Shown: positions 1-5,940, counted from the stretch's first letter. The stretch: 7,593 bases of DNA from Chloroflexota bacterium (GCA_027457005.1 DAIDTV010000026.1:1-7593), one strand, 5' to 3'. Numbers and translations are program-made. Notes: generated by a model from the sequence alone, not told the origin.

Positions 1-2
1 GC

Positions 3-410
3 GCCCCGGCGGGGGGCGAGCCGCGGGCCGCGCGCCAACCCCTGGCGGCCGGCGGCGCGGCGTCCTGGCGCGCCGATCCGGTGACCGCCGGGTACCTGGG
101 CGTGAACCAGTACGGCGGGGTGACGTGGTTCGACCGCGACGCGTTCGAGCGCCTGGTCCGCTGGTCCTTCCTGCTCCACCTGGTCGAGTTGCGGCTCCGC
201 CTGGCCCAGGATGAATCGTTCAGGGCGGCGGCGGTGCGCGCGTTCGAGCTTGCCCTCGAGCGCGGCCGCGCGAGCGACGCGTCCGGCTACCAGGTCGACC
301 GGCTGCTGGAGATCACCCGGCCGGGGTCGCCGCCCCCGGGCCCGCAGTCACCGCGTCCGCAGGCGCCGGGTCCGGAGGCGCCGGGATCGCCATCACCGGG
401 CACGCGCTGA
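3..410 (+). CDS. C-terminal fragment of an unidentified protein (5' end outside the window)
   Basis: The reading frame is open to the left edge. The first possible start (GTG at 81) has no Shine-Dalgarno sequence, and the codons before it keep the high-GC third positions of coding DNA, so I read this as the 3' end of a larger gene. About 85 residues look folded: a segment 'LGVNQYGGVTWFDRDAFERL' is followed by two amphipathic, Leu/Arg/Ala-rich helices. The last ~30 residues are a disordered Pro/Gly/Ser tail. The 'LGVN-x-x-GV-x-WF-x-x-x-AFE-x-L' pattern reminds me of C-terminal segments of GH13 alpha-amylase-like proteins of Chloroflexota, but that is memory of a pattern and not a firm assignment. 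The gene converges on the penicillin-binding protein gene, with 18 bases between stop codons and no terminator-like hairpin with a T-run. Confidence is good that this is coding and low for any function. Confidence 0.6.
   Translation, partial: APAGGEPRAARQPLAAGGAASWRADPVTAGYLGVNQYGGVTWFDRDAFERLVRWSFLLHLVELRLRLAQDESFRAAAVRAFELALERGRASDASGYQVDRLLEITRPGSPPPGPQSPRPQAPGPEAPGSPSPGTR
328..407 (+). repeat. Pro/Gly/Ser-rich low-complexity coding tail
   Basis: The last ~26 codons of the left-edge gene are built from near-repeats of Pro-Gly-x-x-Pro type (residues such as PGPQSPRPQAPGPEAPGSP). At DNA level the stretch shows imperfect copies of a CAGGCGCCGGGTC-like unit. It encodes a probably unstructured tail and carries no recognisable domain. 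Confidence 0.5.
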
Positions 411-428
411 CCTGACGCTCGTCGCCGG

Positions 429-2960
429 TCACGGCCGCTGCGAGGGCGGTGGCGGGGTTGCGGGTGCCGAGGTCGGCGCGGGCAGGGCCGATGGTGCGGG
501 TGCCGCGCTCGAGCCCGGGGCGGCGCCGGCACCTGCGCCCGGACTTCCCGAGGGTGCCGGGCTGGCCGCTCCGGGGCCGCTGAACAGGGAGCTCCAGGAC
601 ACCGTGCAGGACGTGCCCGTGGGCGGCAGCAGCCAGTTGGTCGTGCTCCACGGGAAGGTCTCCTCGAGGTTGTAGCCCCCGTGGTTCTCCAGGCCGGCGC
701 GCGCCTTCGCCACCCAGGTGTCCAGGTAGGGCTGCCACTGCGGCAGTTCGGCCTGCGCCAGGACGCCGGTCGCCGGGATCCCGGTGGTGCACTGCGCCGG
801 CAGCACGTGGCCCAGCCCGTCGGTCAGGTAGGTCCCGAACGGCTTGGGGCGGAGCGCCAGCAGGGTCGCGGGATCGTTGAAGCCGGGGATCACCCAGCTG
901 GTGGTCGTGCCGAACGGGCAGCCGGGGCCGTTGACGTCGAACCCGTACCCGGCGAACTCGCCGAAGTTGGCGCAGACCTGGGCGGGCACCAGCTCCGCGG
1001 GACGTGGCCAGTCGATCGCGGGCCACTGCTTGAGCTTGATCGCGTCGGACATGAACTGGTGCCACAGCACGAGCGGCCCGACGTTCGACTGGAACGCCGA
1101 GTTCATGGGGCTGTTGTCGGCGTTGCCCAGCCAGACGCCGGCCACCATCTGCGGGACCATCCCCACGGTGTACAGGTCGCGGAAGTTGGCCTCGGTCCCG
1201 GTCTTGACGGCGGCGGGGCGGCCGAGGTCGGCGAACGGCCCGTCCATCCAGCCGCGGTTGCGGTTGGCATTGTCCTGCAGGACGCTGAGGAACTCCCATG
1301 CCAGACCGGAGTTGAGCACCTGTGCCTGCGTCGGCGCGGGTGGGAGGACCACGCTCCCGTCGGGCTTCTCGATCCGCAGCAGGTCGTTCTGGGTGACCCG
1401 CAGTCCCAGGTTGGATTCGGTGCTGTACATCTCGACCATGTCGGTCAGGTGCACGGAGTGCGTGCCGATGGCCAGGGAGGGTCCCGACTCGCCGGGAGCG
1501 AAGGGCACGGTGAGGCCCAGGCGGTAGGCCATGTTCTCCATGGCAGGCACGCCGCCGTAGGCGAGCATGGCCTGGATCGCCGGCACGTTGCGGCTCTCGC
1601 GGATTGCCTGCCGCACGGTGATGAGGCCGTTGTAGTCGTTCTCCGAGTCGACCCCCACGTACCCGGGCGCGAACCTGATCGGGATGTCCCACAGCGTGGA
1701 GGCGTCGGTGAGGTGCCCGTACTCCATCGCGGCCAGGTAGGTGATCAGCTTCCAGGTGGAGCCGGGGGAGCGCAATGCCACGCCGGCCGAGTCGAACTGG
1801 CCCTGCACCTTCGGGCTGTGGTCGGCCGGGTTCACCGAGCCGACGTACGCGAGGATCTGCCCGGTCGCCGGGTCCTGCGCGACCAGCGCGCCGTTGCTGA
1901 CGTTCAGGTTCGGCGGGAGCTTCGCGACGAAGCTCGTGACGTCGTGCTGCGCAATCCGCTGCAGGCCCCAATCGAGCGTCGTGATGACCTTGCAGCCACA
2001 GGATGCCAGGACGCTGTAGCCGCCCATCAGCTGGCTGGCCTCGGCGATGACCCGGTCCGTGAACCAGGGGACCGGTGGGGCCGGCAGGCTCCAGCGCTTG
2101 AGCCCGAGGCCGTGCTGCTCGGCCGTCGCGCGCCGGGCGGCCGTGATCGCCCCGGTAGAGACCATCGCGTCCAGGACCTGGTGCTGCCGCGCGGTCGCCT
2201 GGCGGGGATGCAGGAACGGGTCCAGCCCCACCGGCGCCTTCGGGAGCCCGGCCAGCATCGCCGCCTGTCCCAGCGTCAGCTTCGACAGGGGTTCGTCGAA
2301 GTAGTGGCGGGCCGCGGCCGCCACCCCGTAGGCCTGCTCGCCGTAGTACACGGTGTTGAGGTAGAGCTCCATGACCTGCTGCTTGGTCAGCGCCCGGCTG
2401 GCCTGGATGCCCAGCAGCGCCTCGCGGATCTTGCGCGAGATGGTGGGCTGGCTCCCGGTGATCAGCAGCTTGACCAGCTGCTCGGTGATCGTCGAACCGC
2501 CCTGGAGCGGGCCGCCCGCCACGTCGTTGAGCGCCGCGCGCGCGATGGCCGGCACGTCGATGCCCGGGTTGGTCCAGAACCCGCGGTCCTCGATCGCGAC
2601 GGTCGCATGCACCACGTCGGACGGGATGTTCGCGTACGTGACGTAGTCGCGGTCCTGCGTGTAGATGGTGGCCAGCACGTGCGTGCCGGTGCGGTCGTAT
2701 ATCCGCGTGGTCTGGGGAAGCGACGCCCGCGACAGCCGCGCGATGTCGACCACGCTCGGCGAGGTCAGGGCCTGGAGCGTGCCTGCCCCGGCGACCGCCA
2801 GGCCGGCCCCCGCCAGGAGGAGGCCGGCGACCAGCACGACGAGCATCGCGGCGACGAGCCCCAGCCAGGCGGACGAGCCACCCCGGCGGCGCCTGCGCAG
2901 CGTGGCGCGCGCGATCCCGACGCGGCGCGCCGTGCGCCTGTCGCCGGGTCGAAGACTCAT
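429..2960 (-). CDS. Class A penicillin-binding protein (peptidoglycan glycosyltransferase / DD-transpeptidase)
   Basis: A bifunctional cell-wall enzyme that polymerises lipid II into glycan strands and cross-links stem peptides outside the membrane. From the ATG at 2960 it is 843 residues, within the usual class A range. An Arg-rich cytoplasmic segment (about 4-28) and one membrane anchor (about 29-60) come first. The GT51 domain follows: EDRGFW (catalytic Glu124), GGSTITEQ (154-161), RKIRE (second catalytic Glu180) and YLNTVYYG (200-207). The transpeptidase has STWK (Ser401 nucleophile, Lys404), SRN (456-458) and KTG (586-588), so both active sites look intact. After the catalytic core comes a ~150-residue unassigned segment, then a ~45-residue Ala/Pro/Ser/Gly tail. 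Six cysteines (321, 323, 663, 681, 724, 785) are all predicted extracytoplasmic. The start was chosen because GAGGGG lies nine bases upstream; an in-frame ATG 16 codons earlier (3008) lacks a ribosome binding site. The gene stands alone, divergent from the small membrane-protein gene. Confidence 0.95.
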   Translation of the reverse strand: MSLRPGDRRTARRVGIARATLRRRRRGGSSAWLGLVAAMLVVLVAGLLLAGAGLAVAGAGTLQALTSPSVVDIARLSRASLPQTTRIYDRTGTHVLATIYTQDRDYVTYANIPSDVVHATVAIEDRGFWTNPGIDVPAIARAALNDVAGGPLQGGSTITEQLVKLLITGSQPTISRKIREALLGIQASRALTKQQVMELYLNTVYYGEQAYGVAAAARHYFDEPLSKLTLGQAAMLAGLPKAPVGLDPFLHPRQATARQHQVLDAMVSTGAITAARRATAEQHGLGLKRWSLPAPPVPWFTDRVIAEASQLMGGYSVLASCGCKVITTLDWGLQRIAQHDVTSFVAKLPPNLNVSNGALVAQDPATGQILAYVGSVNPADHSPKVQGQFDSAGVALRSPGSTWKLITYLAAMEYGHLTDASTLWDIPIRFAPGYVGVDSENDYNGLITVRQAIRESRNVPAIQAMLAYGGVPAMENMAYRLGLTVPFAPGESGPSLAIGTHSVHLTDMVEMYSTESNLGLRVTQNDLLRIEKPDGSVVLPPAPTQAQVLNSGLAWEFLSVLQDNANRNRGWMDGPFADLGRPAAVKTGTEANFRDLYTVGMVPQMVAGVWLGNADNSPMNSAFQSNVGPLVLWHQFMSDAIKLKQWPAIDWPRPAELVPAQVCANFGEFAGYGFDVNGPGCPFGTTTSWVIPGFNDPATLLALRPKPFGTYLTDGLGHVLPAQCTTGIPATGVLAQAELPQWQPYLDTWVAKARAGLENHGGYNLEETFPWSTTNWLLPPTGTSCTVSWSSLFSGPGAASPAPSGSPGAGAGAAPGSSAAPAPSALPAPTSAPATPPPPSQRP
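432..566 (-). repeat. Ala/Pro/Ser/Gly-rich C-terminal tail of the PBP
   Basis: The last ~45 codons of the penicillin-binding protein are low-complexity, with motifs such as SPAPSGSPGAGAGAAPGSS and a terminal TPPPP. Similar disordered tails are common at the extracytoplasmic ends of actinobacterial class A PBPs, where they are thought to reach through the wall. No domain is visible in it. Confidence 0.55.
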
Positions 2961-2969
2961 CGGGCCGTT

Positions 2970-2975
2970 CCCCTC
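2970..2975 (-). promoter_or_regulatory. Ribosome binding site of the PBP gene
   Basis: GAGGGG on the - strand lies nine bases before the ATG at 2960. It decides the start, because the alternative in-frame ATG at 3008 is preceded by sequence without any purine-rich Shine-Dalgarno core. Confidence 0.6.
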
Positions 2976-3045
2976 GTCGTTGGAGTCGCGCCCGAGCGGG
3001 CCGTGCATCGGCTGGCCGGAAGGTCGCGCGCACGCTCACACCGGG

Positions 3046-3062
3046 CCGCGGCGGTACCGCGG
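3046..3062. promoter_or_regulatory. Palindromic site in the divergent region (GCGGTACCGC core)
   Basis: CCGCGG-CGGTA-CCGCGG: two copies of the CCGCGG hexamer flank a 5-base spacer, and within this GCGGTACCGC (3051-3060) is a perfect 10-base palindrome. It lies about 90 bases upstream of the PBP start and about 245 upstream of the membrane-protein start. That fits a protein-binding site for the PBP promoter, but in DNA this GC-rich short palindromes also arise by chance. I found no convincing -10/-35 pair on either strand of this region. Confidence 0.25.
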
Positions 3063-3186
3063 ACCTCGATCGTGGATCGCGCGGCCCCTCAACCGCGACA
3101 CCTGCGTGAGCGGCGGCATATCAATCTGCCACCCGCCGGCATGACGACCGCCGGATACAGCCCGGCCCCACGGCCGTCGCGCCGTT

Positions 3187-3239
3187 GCAGCGCGCCCGGG
3201 CTGCCTGCTGGTGGAGATCATGTGCCCCGGGGGCGCACA
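3187..3239 (+). promoter_or_regulatory. Two hairpin-capable sequences in the probable 5' leader
   Basis: GCAGC (3187-3191) pairs with GCTGC (3200-3204) around a GC-rich loop that includes the 8-base palindrome GCCCGGGC. TGTGC (3221-3225) pairs with GCACA (3235-3239), extended inward by CCC/GGG with a one-base bulge. Both lie 65-120 bases before the start of the small membrane-protein gene. Whether they are transcribed is unknown; neither is followed by a T-run, so they are not typical intrinsic terminators. Confidence 0.25.
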
Positions 3240-3295
3240 CTGTACGGAGGGTCGCCACGGACCGGGCTCTTTCGCGCGATCCCGGGTGCGGCCCC

Positions 3296-3300
3296 GGAGG
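3296..3300 (+). promoter_or_regulatory. Ribosome binding site of the small membrane-protein gene
   Basis: GGAGG, five bases before the ATG at 3306. It is the main evidence that this ATG is the true start of a frame that otherwise stays open far upstream as antisense of the PBP gene. Confidence 0.7.
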
Positions 3301-3305
3301 ACTCG

Positions 3306-3716
3306 ATGTCGCTGTCGTACCGATCGCGCCGCCAGGTCGCGGGCGTTCGTGCGCGCGCCGGCACGGTCCCGGGCGGGCCTCGCGGCGTGGATGCGGGGCG
3401 GCACCTTGCGCGGCTCCGCAGGGGTCTCCCGAGGTTGACCCTGCTGTTGCTGGTCACCGCGCAGCTGGCGGACCTGGCCACGTTCGGGCTGGCCGTGCGC
3501 GAGTCCGGCATCGGCGGCGAGGCCGGGCCGCTCCGGATCGTCTACTACGTGGGCGGTTTCGGTGCCGTCGCCGGCGCGAAGCTCGTCGGCGTGGCGGTGA
3601 TGCTGGTCATCATCCAGCTGTACTCGCGGCGAACGGGCGGCGGCCGCTCGCTGGCACTCGTCGTGGCCGTCATGGGCGTCCTCGGCGCGTTGACCAACGT
3701 GATCGCGCTCCTGTAG
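3306..3716 (+). CDS. Small integral membrane protein, DUF5658-like
   Basis: A 136-residue protein. Its N-terminus is Arg/Gly-rich and probably cytoplasmic (1-42). Three hydrophobic segments follow, at about 44-64, 81-106 and 115-136, so the chain ends inside or just after the last helix. The first helix contains 'QLADLATFGLAV' and is followed by a short Gly/Glu-Gly-Pro loop; a Lys (92) lies in the second helix. That pattern resembles small membrane proteins of the DUF5658 type, whose function is unknown; the resemblance is from memory and modest. The start is supported by GGAGG with five-base spacing. The frame stays open far upstream, but only as antisense to the PBP gene. It is divergent from the PBP and convergent with the SCO1664-family gene, so it is probably transcribed alone. 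A catalytic role is unlikely, since no active-site motif is visible. Confidence 0.7.
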   Translation: MSLSYRSRRQVAGVRARAGTVPGGPRGVDAGRHLARLRRGLPRLTLLLLVTAQLADLATFGLAVRESGIGGEAGPLRIVYYVGGFGAVAGAKLVGVAVMLVIIQLYSRRTGGGRSLALVVAVMGVLGALTNVIALL

Positions 3717-3813
3717 CGGCCGCGGCGGGCCGAAGATCCGCCCCGACACGGGCGCGGTCGGAACGGCCGGCGCGACCCGAACCGCGGGCGCGCGAGGCAA
3801 GGCCGGCGCGCGA
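3717..3813. other. Convergent intergenic gap with short direct repeats
   Basis: This 97-base gap lies between the stops of the membrane-protein gene and the SCO1664-family gene. GGCGG (3724-3728) can pair with CCGCC (3738-3742) across a 9-base loop just after the + strand stop, a weak candidate for a transcription end site without a T-run. A 10-base direct repeat GGCCGGCGCG occurs at 3765-3774 and 3801-3810. No gene is visible. Confidence 0.35.
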
Positions 3814-4539
3814 TCAGAACGGCGGCCAGGGGATCGCCGGGCGCTCGGGGTCGGGCTCGGGGAAGCAGCCGGTCGAGAGCAGGTGCTCGATCCGGGCACC
3901 GACCGCGCGGACCTCCCTGGCGGCGAGGAGCTCGCGAAGACGCGCGCCAAGGTCGCCGGCCAGCGCCGTCCCCAGCCGTTCCAGCGTCGCGCGCTCGGTG
4001 CCGGCGATCGGCGATCCGCGCCAGCCCCACAGGATGGTCCGCAGCTTCGGCTCTGCGGCGAAGCAGATCCCGTGGTCCACTCCGTGCACGTGACCGCCGG
4101 GCACCGGGAGCAGGTGACCGCCCTTGCGGTCCGCGTTGTTGACCACGGCGTCGAACAGGGCGATGGGTCGGAGCCGCTCGTCCGACCGCCTCACCAGGTC
4201 CACCACGTCCACCGCCTCGTCCACGTCGACCCAGAGCTGCACCATGCCGGGCCCGAACGGGCCGTCACGAAGCAGCGTGGGAGGCGCGATCGCCCAGCCC
4301 GCCGCCTCCGAGACCAGGAACGCCGCGTACTCGCGGTTGGCGAGCGTCCCGGCCGGAAAATCCCACAGCGGGCGTTCCCCGCGCACGGGCTTGTACACGC
4401 AGGCCAGCTCGATCTCGGCACCGTCCGGCCCGGGACCGGCGACGTGGCAGAAGAGGGTGGCATTCGAGGCGTCCGCCAGGCGGCCCACCGGACGCAGCTG
4501 GCCCTCGCGAAGCACGCGAAGCGCGTCGCCCCCGTCCAT
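3814..4539 (-). CDS. SCO1664-family protein, PI3K/PI4K-like kinase fold
   Basis: A 241-residue member of the SCO1664 family, which is related to the catalytic domain of phosphatidylinositol 3-/4-kinases; the substrate is unknown to me. 'VYKP' (48-51) carries the candidate nucleotide-binding Lys50. 'GERPLWDFPAGTLANREYAAFLVSEAAGW' (54-82) is the conserved block after it. 'ALFDAVVNNADRKGGH' (127-142) is the catalytic loop with Asp137, Arg138 and Lys139. 'VDHGICF' (154-160) supplies the DHG metal site, equivalent to the kinase DFG. The end, PERPAIPWPPF, is typical of the family. All expected motifs are present, so the protein looks functional. The start at 4539 is the ATG two bases after the stop of the DUF3090 gene; it has no Shine-Dalgarno of its own, suggesting translational coupling. 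The frame continues upstream to 4812, but that extension is Arg/Gly-rich shadow of the DUF3090 gene. It is the last gene of the three-gene operon. The cellular location is presumably cytoplasmic, as there is no signal or membrane segment. Confidence 0.9.
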   Translation of the reverse strand: MDGGDALRVLREGQLRPVGRLADASNATLFCHVAGPGPDGAEIELACVYKPVRGERPLWDFPAGTLANREYAAFLVSEAAGWAIAPPTLLRDGPFGPGMVQLWVDVDEAVDVVDLVRRSDERLRPIALFDAVVNNADRKGGHLLPVPGGHVHGVDHGICFAAEPKLRTILWGWRGSPIAGTERATLERLGTALAGDLGARLRELLAAREVRAVGARIEHLLSTGCFPEPDPERPAIPWPPF

Positions 4540-4541
4540 GG

Positions 4542-5105
4542 TCAGTGGATGTGGCCGTTCCTTCGCGGGCAGAGGTGGCCCTCCGGGTTCAGCGGGAGCC
4601 CGCAGAACGGGCAGGGAGGGCGGCCCGCGGAGACGACCCGCAACGCGCGGTCCACGAAGACACGAGCGGCCTGGGCGGGCATGCGCACCCGCAGCATGTC
4701 CGGGCCCTCGGGCGCGTCGTCGTCCTCGTCGTCCTCCTCGTCCGGCTCTTCCTCCCCCTCGTCGAGCTGCGCGCGCGCCTCGACGACGATCTCCCGCGCC
4801 TCGCCGTCCCACGCGAGCACCATCGATCCGACGCGGAACTGCTCGACCAGTGGCTCGTCGAGCGGGGCGACGTCCTGCGCGCCGTCCGGCAGATCCTGTG
4901 GCACGTCCACGCCGCGGCGTCGCATCTCCTCGAGCAGCTGGCCCACGCGGTCGGCCAGCACGGAGACCTGCTCCTTCTCCACGATCACGCTGACCAGGCG
5001 GGGCCCGCTGCGCGCCTGCAGGAAGAAGGTGCGGTGGCCCGGCTCACCCACCGTCCCGGCGGTGAAGCGATCGGGCGTGTCGAAGCTGAAGATGCGTCGA
5101 GGCAT
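4542..5105 (-). CDS. DUF3090 family protein with C-terminal zinc-ribbon-like motif
   Basis: A 187-residue cytoplasmic protein of the DUF3090 family, of unknown function. The N-terminal half ('PRRIFSFDTPDRFTAGTVG', 'GHRTFFLQA', 'VSVIVEKEQVSVLADRVGQLLEE') is the conserved family core. The C-terminus has Cys165-x2-Cys168 ... His177-x-Cys179 followed by PRRNGH, which looks like a small metal-binding ribbon. Between them, residues about 116-131 are an almost unbroken Asp/Glu loop. The ATG at 5105 was chosen over an in-frame ATG at 5183 because GGAGGA sits just before it and because the family starts with this 'M-x-R-x-I-F/Y-x-F' segment; the longer form would also overlap the end of the phosphatase gene. 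It lies 40 bases after the phosphatase stop and two bases before the kinase-like gene, the same order as Rv2135c-Rv2134c-Rv2133c in mycobacteria. Conserved co-occurrence suggests it works with the phosphatase and kinase-like protein, possibly as a substrate or adaptor, but that is inference. Confidence 0.92.
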   Translation of the reverse strand: MPRRIFSFDTPDRFTAGTVGEPGHRTFFLQARSGPRLVSVIVEKEQVSVLADRVGQLLEEMRRRGVDVPQDLPDGAQDVAPLDEPLVEQFRVGSMVLAWDGEAREIVVEARAQLDEGEEEPDEEDDEDDDAPEGPDMLRVRMPAQAARVFVDRALRVVSAGRPPCPFCGLPLNPEGHLCPRRNGHIH

Positions 5106-5108
5106 CGG

Positions 5109-5114
5109 TCCTCC
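5109..5114 (-). promoter_or_regulatory. Ribosome binding site of the DUF3090 gene
   Basis: GGAGGA on the - strand, three bases before the ATG at 5105 (GGAGG with four-base spacing). The spacing is short but the core is strong. It fixes the start of the DUF3090 protein. Confidence 0.6.
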
Positions 5115-5117
5115 GGT

Positions 5118-5134
5118 GGTGCGGGCGCACCCGC
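5118..5134 (-). other. Overlapping alternative hairpins between phosphatase and DUF3090 genes
   Basis: In the 40-base spacer, GCGGG (5121-5125) can pair with CCCGC (5130-5134), or GGTGC (5118-5122) with GCACC (5127-5131); the two stems share bases and exclude each other. They lie immediately upstream of the DUF3090 ribosome binding site, so they could affect processing or translation. They may equally be chance pairing in GC-rich DNA. Confidence 0.2.
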
Positions 5135-5145
5135 GTCGATCGAGT

Positions 5146-5826
5146 CTACCCTGCTCCGCCCGCGCCGCCCCCGACGACGGCATCCGGCGAGCGACGGCGT
5201 TGCCGCTTCTGCGGGAGCAGGTCGTCGACGCCGCCCCCGTTGTCGTTGATACGCACGACGGACGGGCGCAGTTGCGTGTAGCGGACCACGCTCAGCGAGC
5301 ACGGGTCCACCTGGATGCGCTGGAACAGGTCGAGATGCATGCCCAGGGCGTCCGCCAGCAGGGCCTTGATGACATCGCCGTGGCTGCACAGGGCCCAGGT
5401 CGCGTCTGCGCCCAGGCGTGCGTTCCAGTCCCGCACGGCGTCCACCGCGCGCGACTGCACGGCCCGCAGCGGCTCCCCGTGGGGGAACTCCGCGGCGGAC
5501 GGGTGGACCTGGATCACCCGCCACAGCGGTTCCTTTGCCAGCGCCTTCAGATCGCGGCCGGTCCAGTCCCCGTAGCGCACCTCGCCGATCCGTTCGTCGG
5601 GCTGGACCTCCAGGTCGCGCCCCTCGCCCAGGATCGATGCGGTCTCGACGCACCGCTCGAGCGGCGATGCGACGAGCGCGGCCAGGGGGACCCGGGCAAG
5701 CCGGTCGCGCAGCGCCCGGGCCTGTCGCATGCCCCGTTCGTCGAGGTGGAGGCCGGGGGTCCATCCAGAGAGGGTCCGGCCGGTCGCCGCGATCAGGCCA
5801 TGGCGGACCAGGAGGAGTGTCGTCAC
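5146..5826 (-). CDS. Histidine phosphatase superfamily protein (MSMEG_4193-like phosphoglycerate-mutase fold)
   Basis: A 226-residue member of the branch-1 histidine phosphatase superfamily, which removes phosphate through a phosphohistidine intermediate. 'LLLVRHG' (4-10) contains the nucleophile His9 and Arg8. 'LVASPLERCVETA' (51-63) supplies phosphate-pocket Arg58. 'IGEVRYGDWTG' (80-90) carries the general acid Glu82. 'LCSHGD' (146-151) has the second catalytic His149, so the active site is complete. After about residue 200 comes a Gly/Arg-rich tail with no conserved motif. The start is the GTG at 5826, which gives the family's usual beginning (M-TTLLLVRHG). There is no Shine-Dalgarno, but TACCAT ends six bases upstream, fitting a leaderless transcript. 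An upstream extension to 5991 would be non-conserved and overlap the divergent gene. It is the first gene of the operon with DUF3090 and the SCO1664-family gene. The subfamily substrate is not defined; an acid phosphatase or a role opposite the kinase-like protein is possible. Confidence 0.92.
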   Translation of the reverse strand: MTTLLLVRHGLIAATGRTLSGWTPGLHLDERGMRQARALRDRLARVPLAALVASPLERCVETASILGEGRDLEVQPDERIGEVRYGDWTGRDLKALAKEPLWRVIQVHPSAAEFPHGEPLRAVQSRAVDAVRDWNARLGADATWALCSHGDVIKALLADALGMHLDLFQRIQVDPCSLSVVRYTQLRPSVVRINDNGGGVDDLLPQKRQRRRSPDAVVGGGAGGAG

Positions 5827-5832
5827 GTGCTC

Positions 5833-5838
5833 ATGGTA
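5833..5838 (-). promoter_or_regulatory. Candidate -10 element for a leaderless phosphatase/DUF3090/SCO1664 operon
   Basis: TACCAT on the - strand (TANNNT consensus) is followed by six bases and then the GTG start. This is the spacing expected when transcription begins at the first base of the start codon, and no ribosome binding site is present. No good -35 hexamer is seen 16-18 bases further up. Confidence 0.4.
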
Positions 5839-5914
5839 CGTGGGCCGCGGGTGGGTGCCCCCGGCGCCTGCCGCCGGGCCCGTCCCCCGGCAGATGACCT
5901 CAGGAATCCGTCCG

Positions 5915-5940
5915 CCGGCACCTGTCCCCGGTACCTGTCC
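5915..5940. repeat. 13-base tandem direct repeat in the divergent promoter region
   Basis: CCGGCACCTGTCC (5915-5927) is followed immediately by CCGGTACCTGTCC (5928-5940), with one mismatch. The pair ends eight bases before the putative -10 of the FAD oxidase gene, where a regulator could bind. The 'ACCTGTCCCCGG' word also resembles dispersed intergenic repeats seen in some GC-rich bacteria, so a mobile or REP-like origin is an alternative. Confidence 0.5.

Larger units (their letters stand above)
2961..3305. other. 345-base divergent intergenic region
   Basis: This stretch separates the PBP gene (- strand) from the small membrane-protein gene (+ strand) and must contain both promoters. It holds the PBP ribosome binding site (2970-2975), the GCGGTACCGC palindrome (3051-3060), two hairpin-capable sequences (3187-3204 and 3221-3239) and the GGAGG of the membrane-protein gene. 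Open frames crossing it read as arginine/proline-rich shadow translation, so I call no gene in it. Confidence 0.6.

Noticed and set aside
313..3039. 908-codon - strand open frame overlapping the PBP in another frame
   Set aside because: It is an Arg/Pro/Gly/His-rich shadow of the PBP coding sequence with no family signature.
681..3305. Very long + strand open frame running antisense through the PBP gene into the small membrane-protein gene
   Set aside because: The translation is Arg/Gly/His/Val-rich with no recognisable motif, as expected for a shadow frame in very GC-rich DNA. The opposite strand encodes a PBP with every catalytic motif intact. Only the part from the ATG at 3306, after GGAGG, is kept.
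4540..4812. N-terminal extension of the SCO1664-family gene to an upstream start at 4812
   Set aside because: The extra ~91 residues are Arg/Gly-rich and overlap the DUF3090 coding sequence out of frame. The conserved family sequence begins at the ATG at 4539.
5106..5183. Longer DUF3090 start at 5183
   Set aside because: It would overlap the end of the phosphatase gene, and its residues are not family-like. A strong GGAGGA lies directly before the ATG at 5105.
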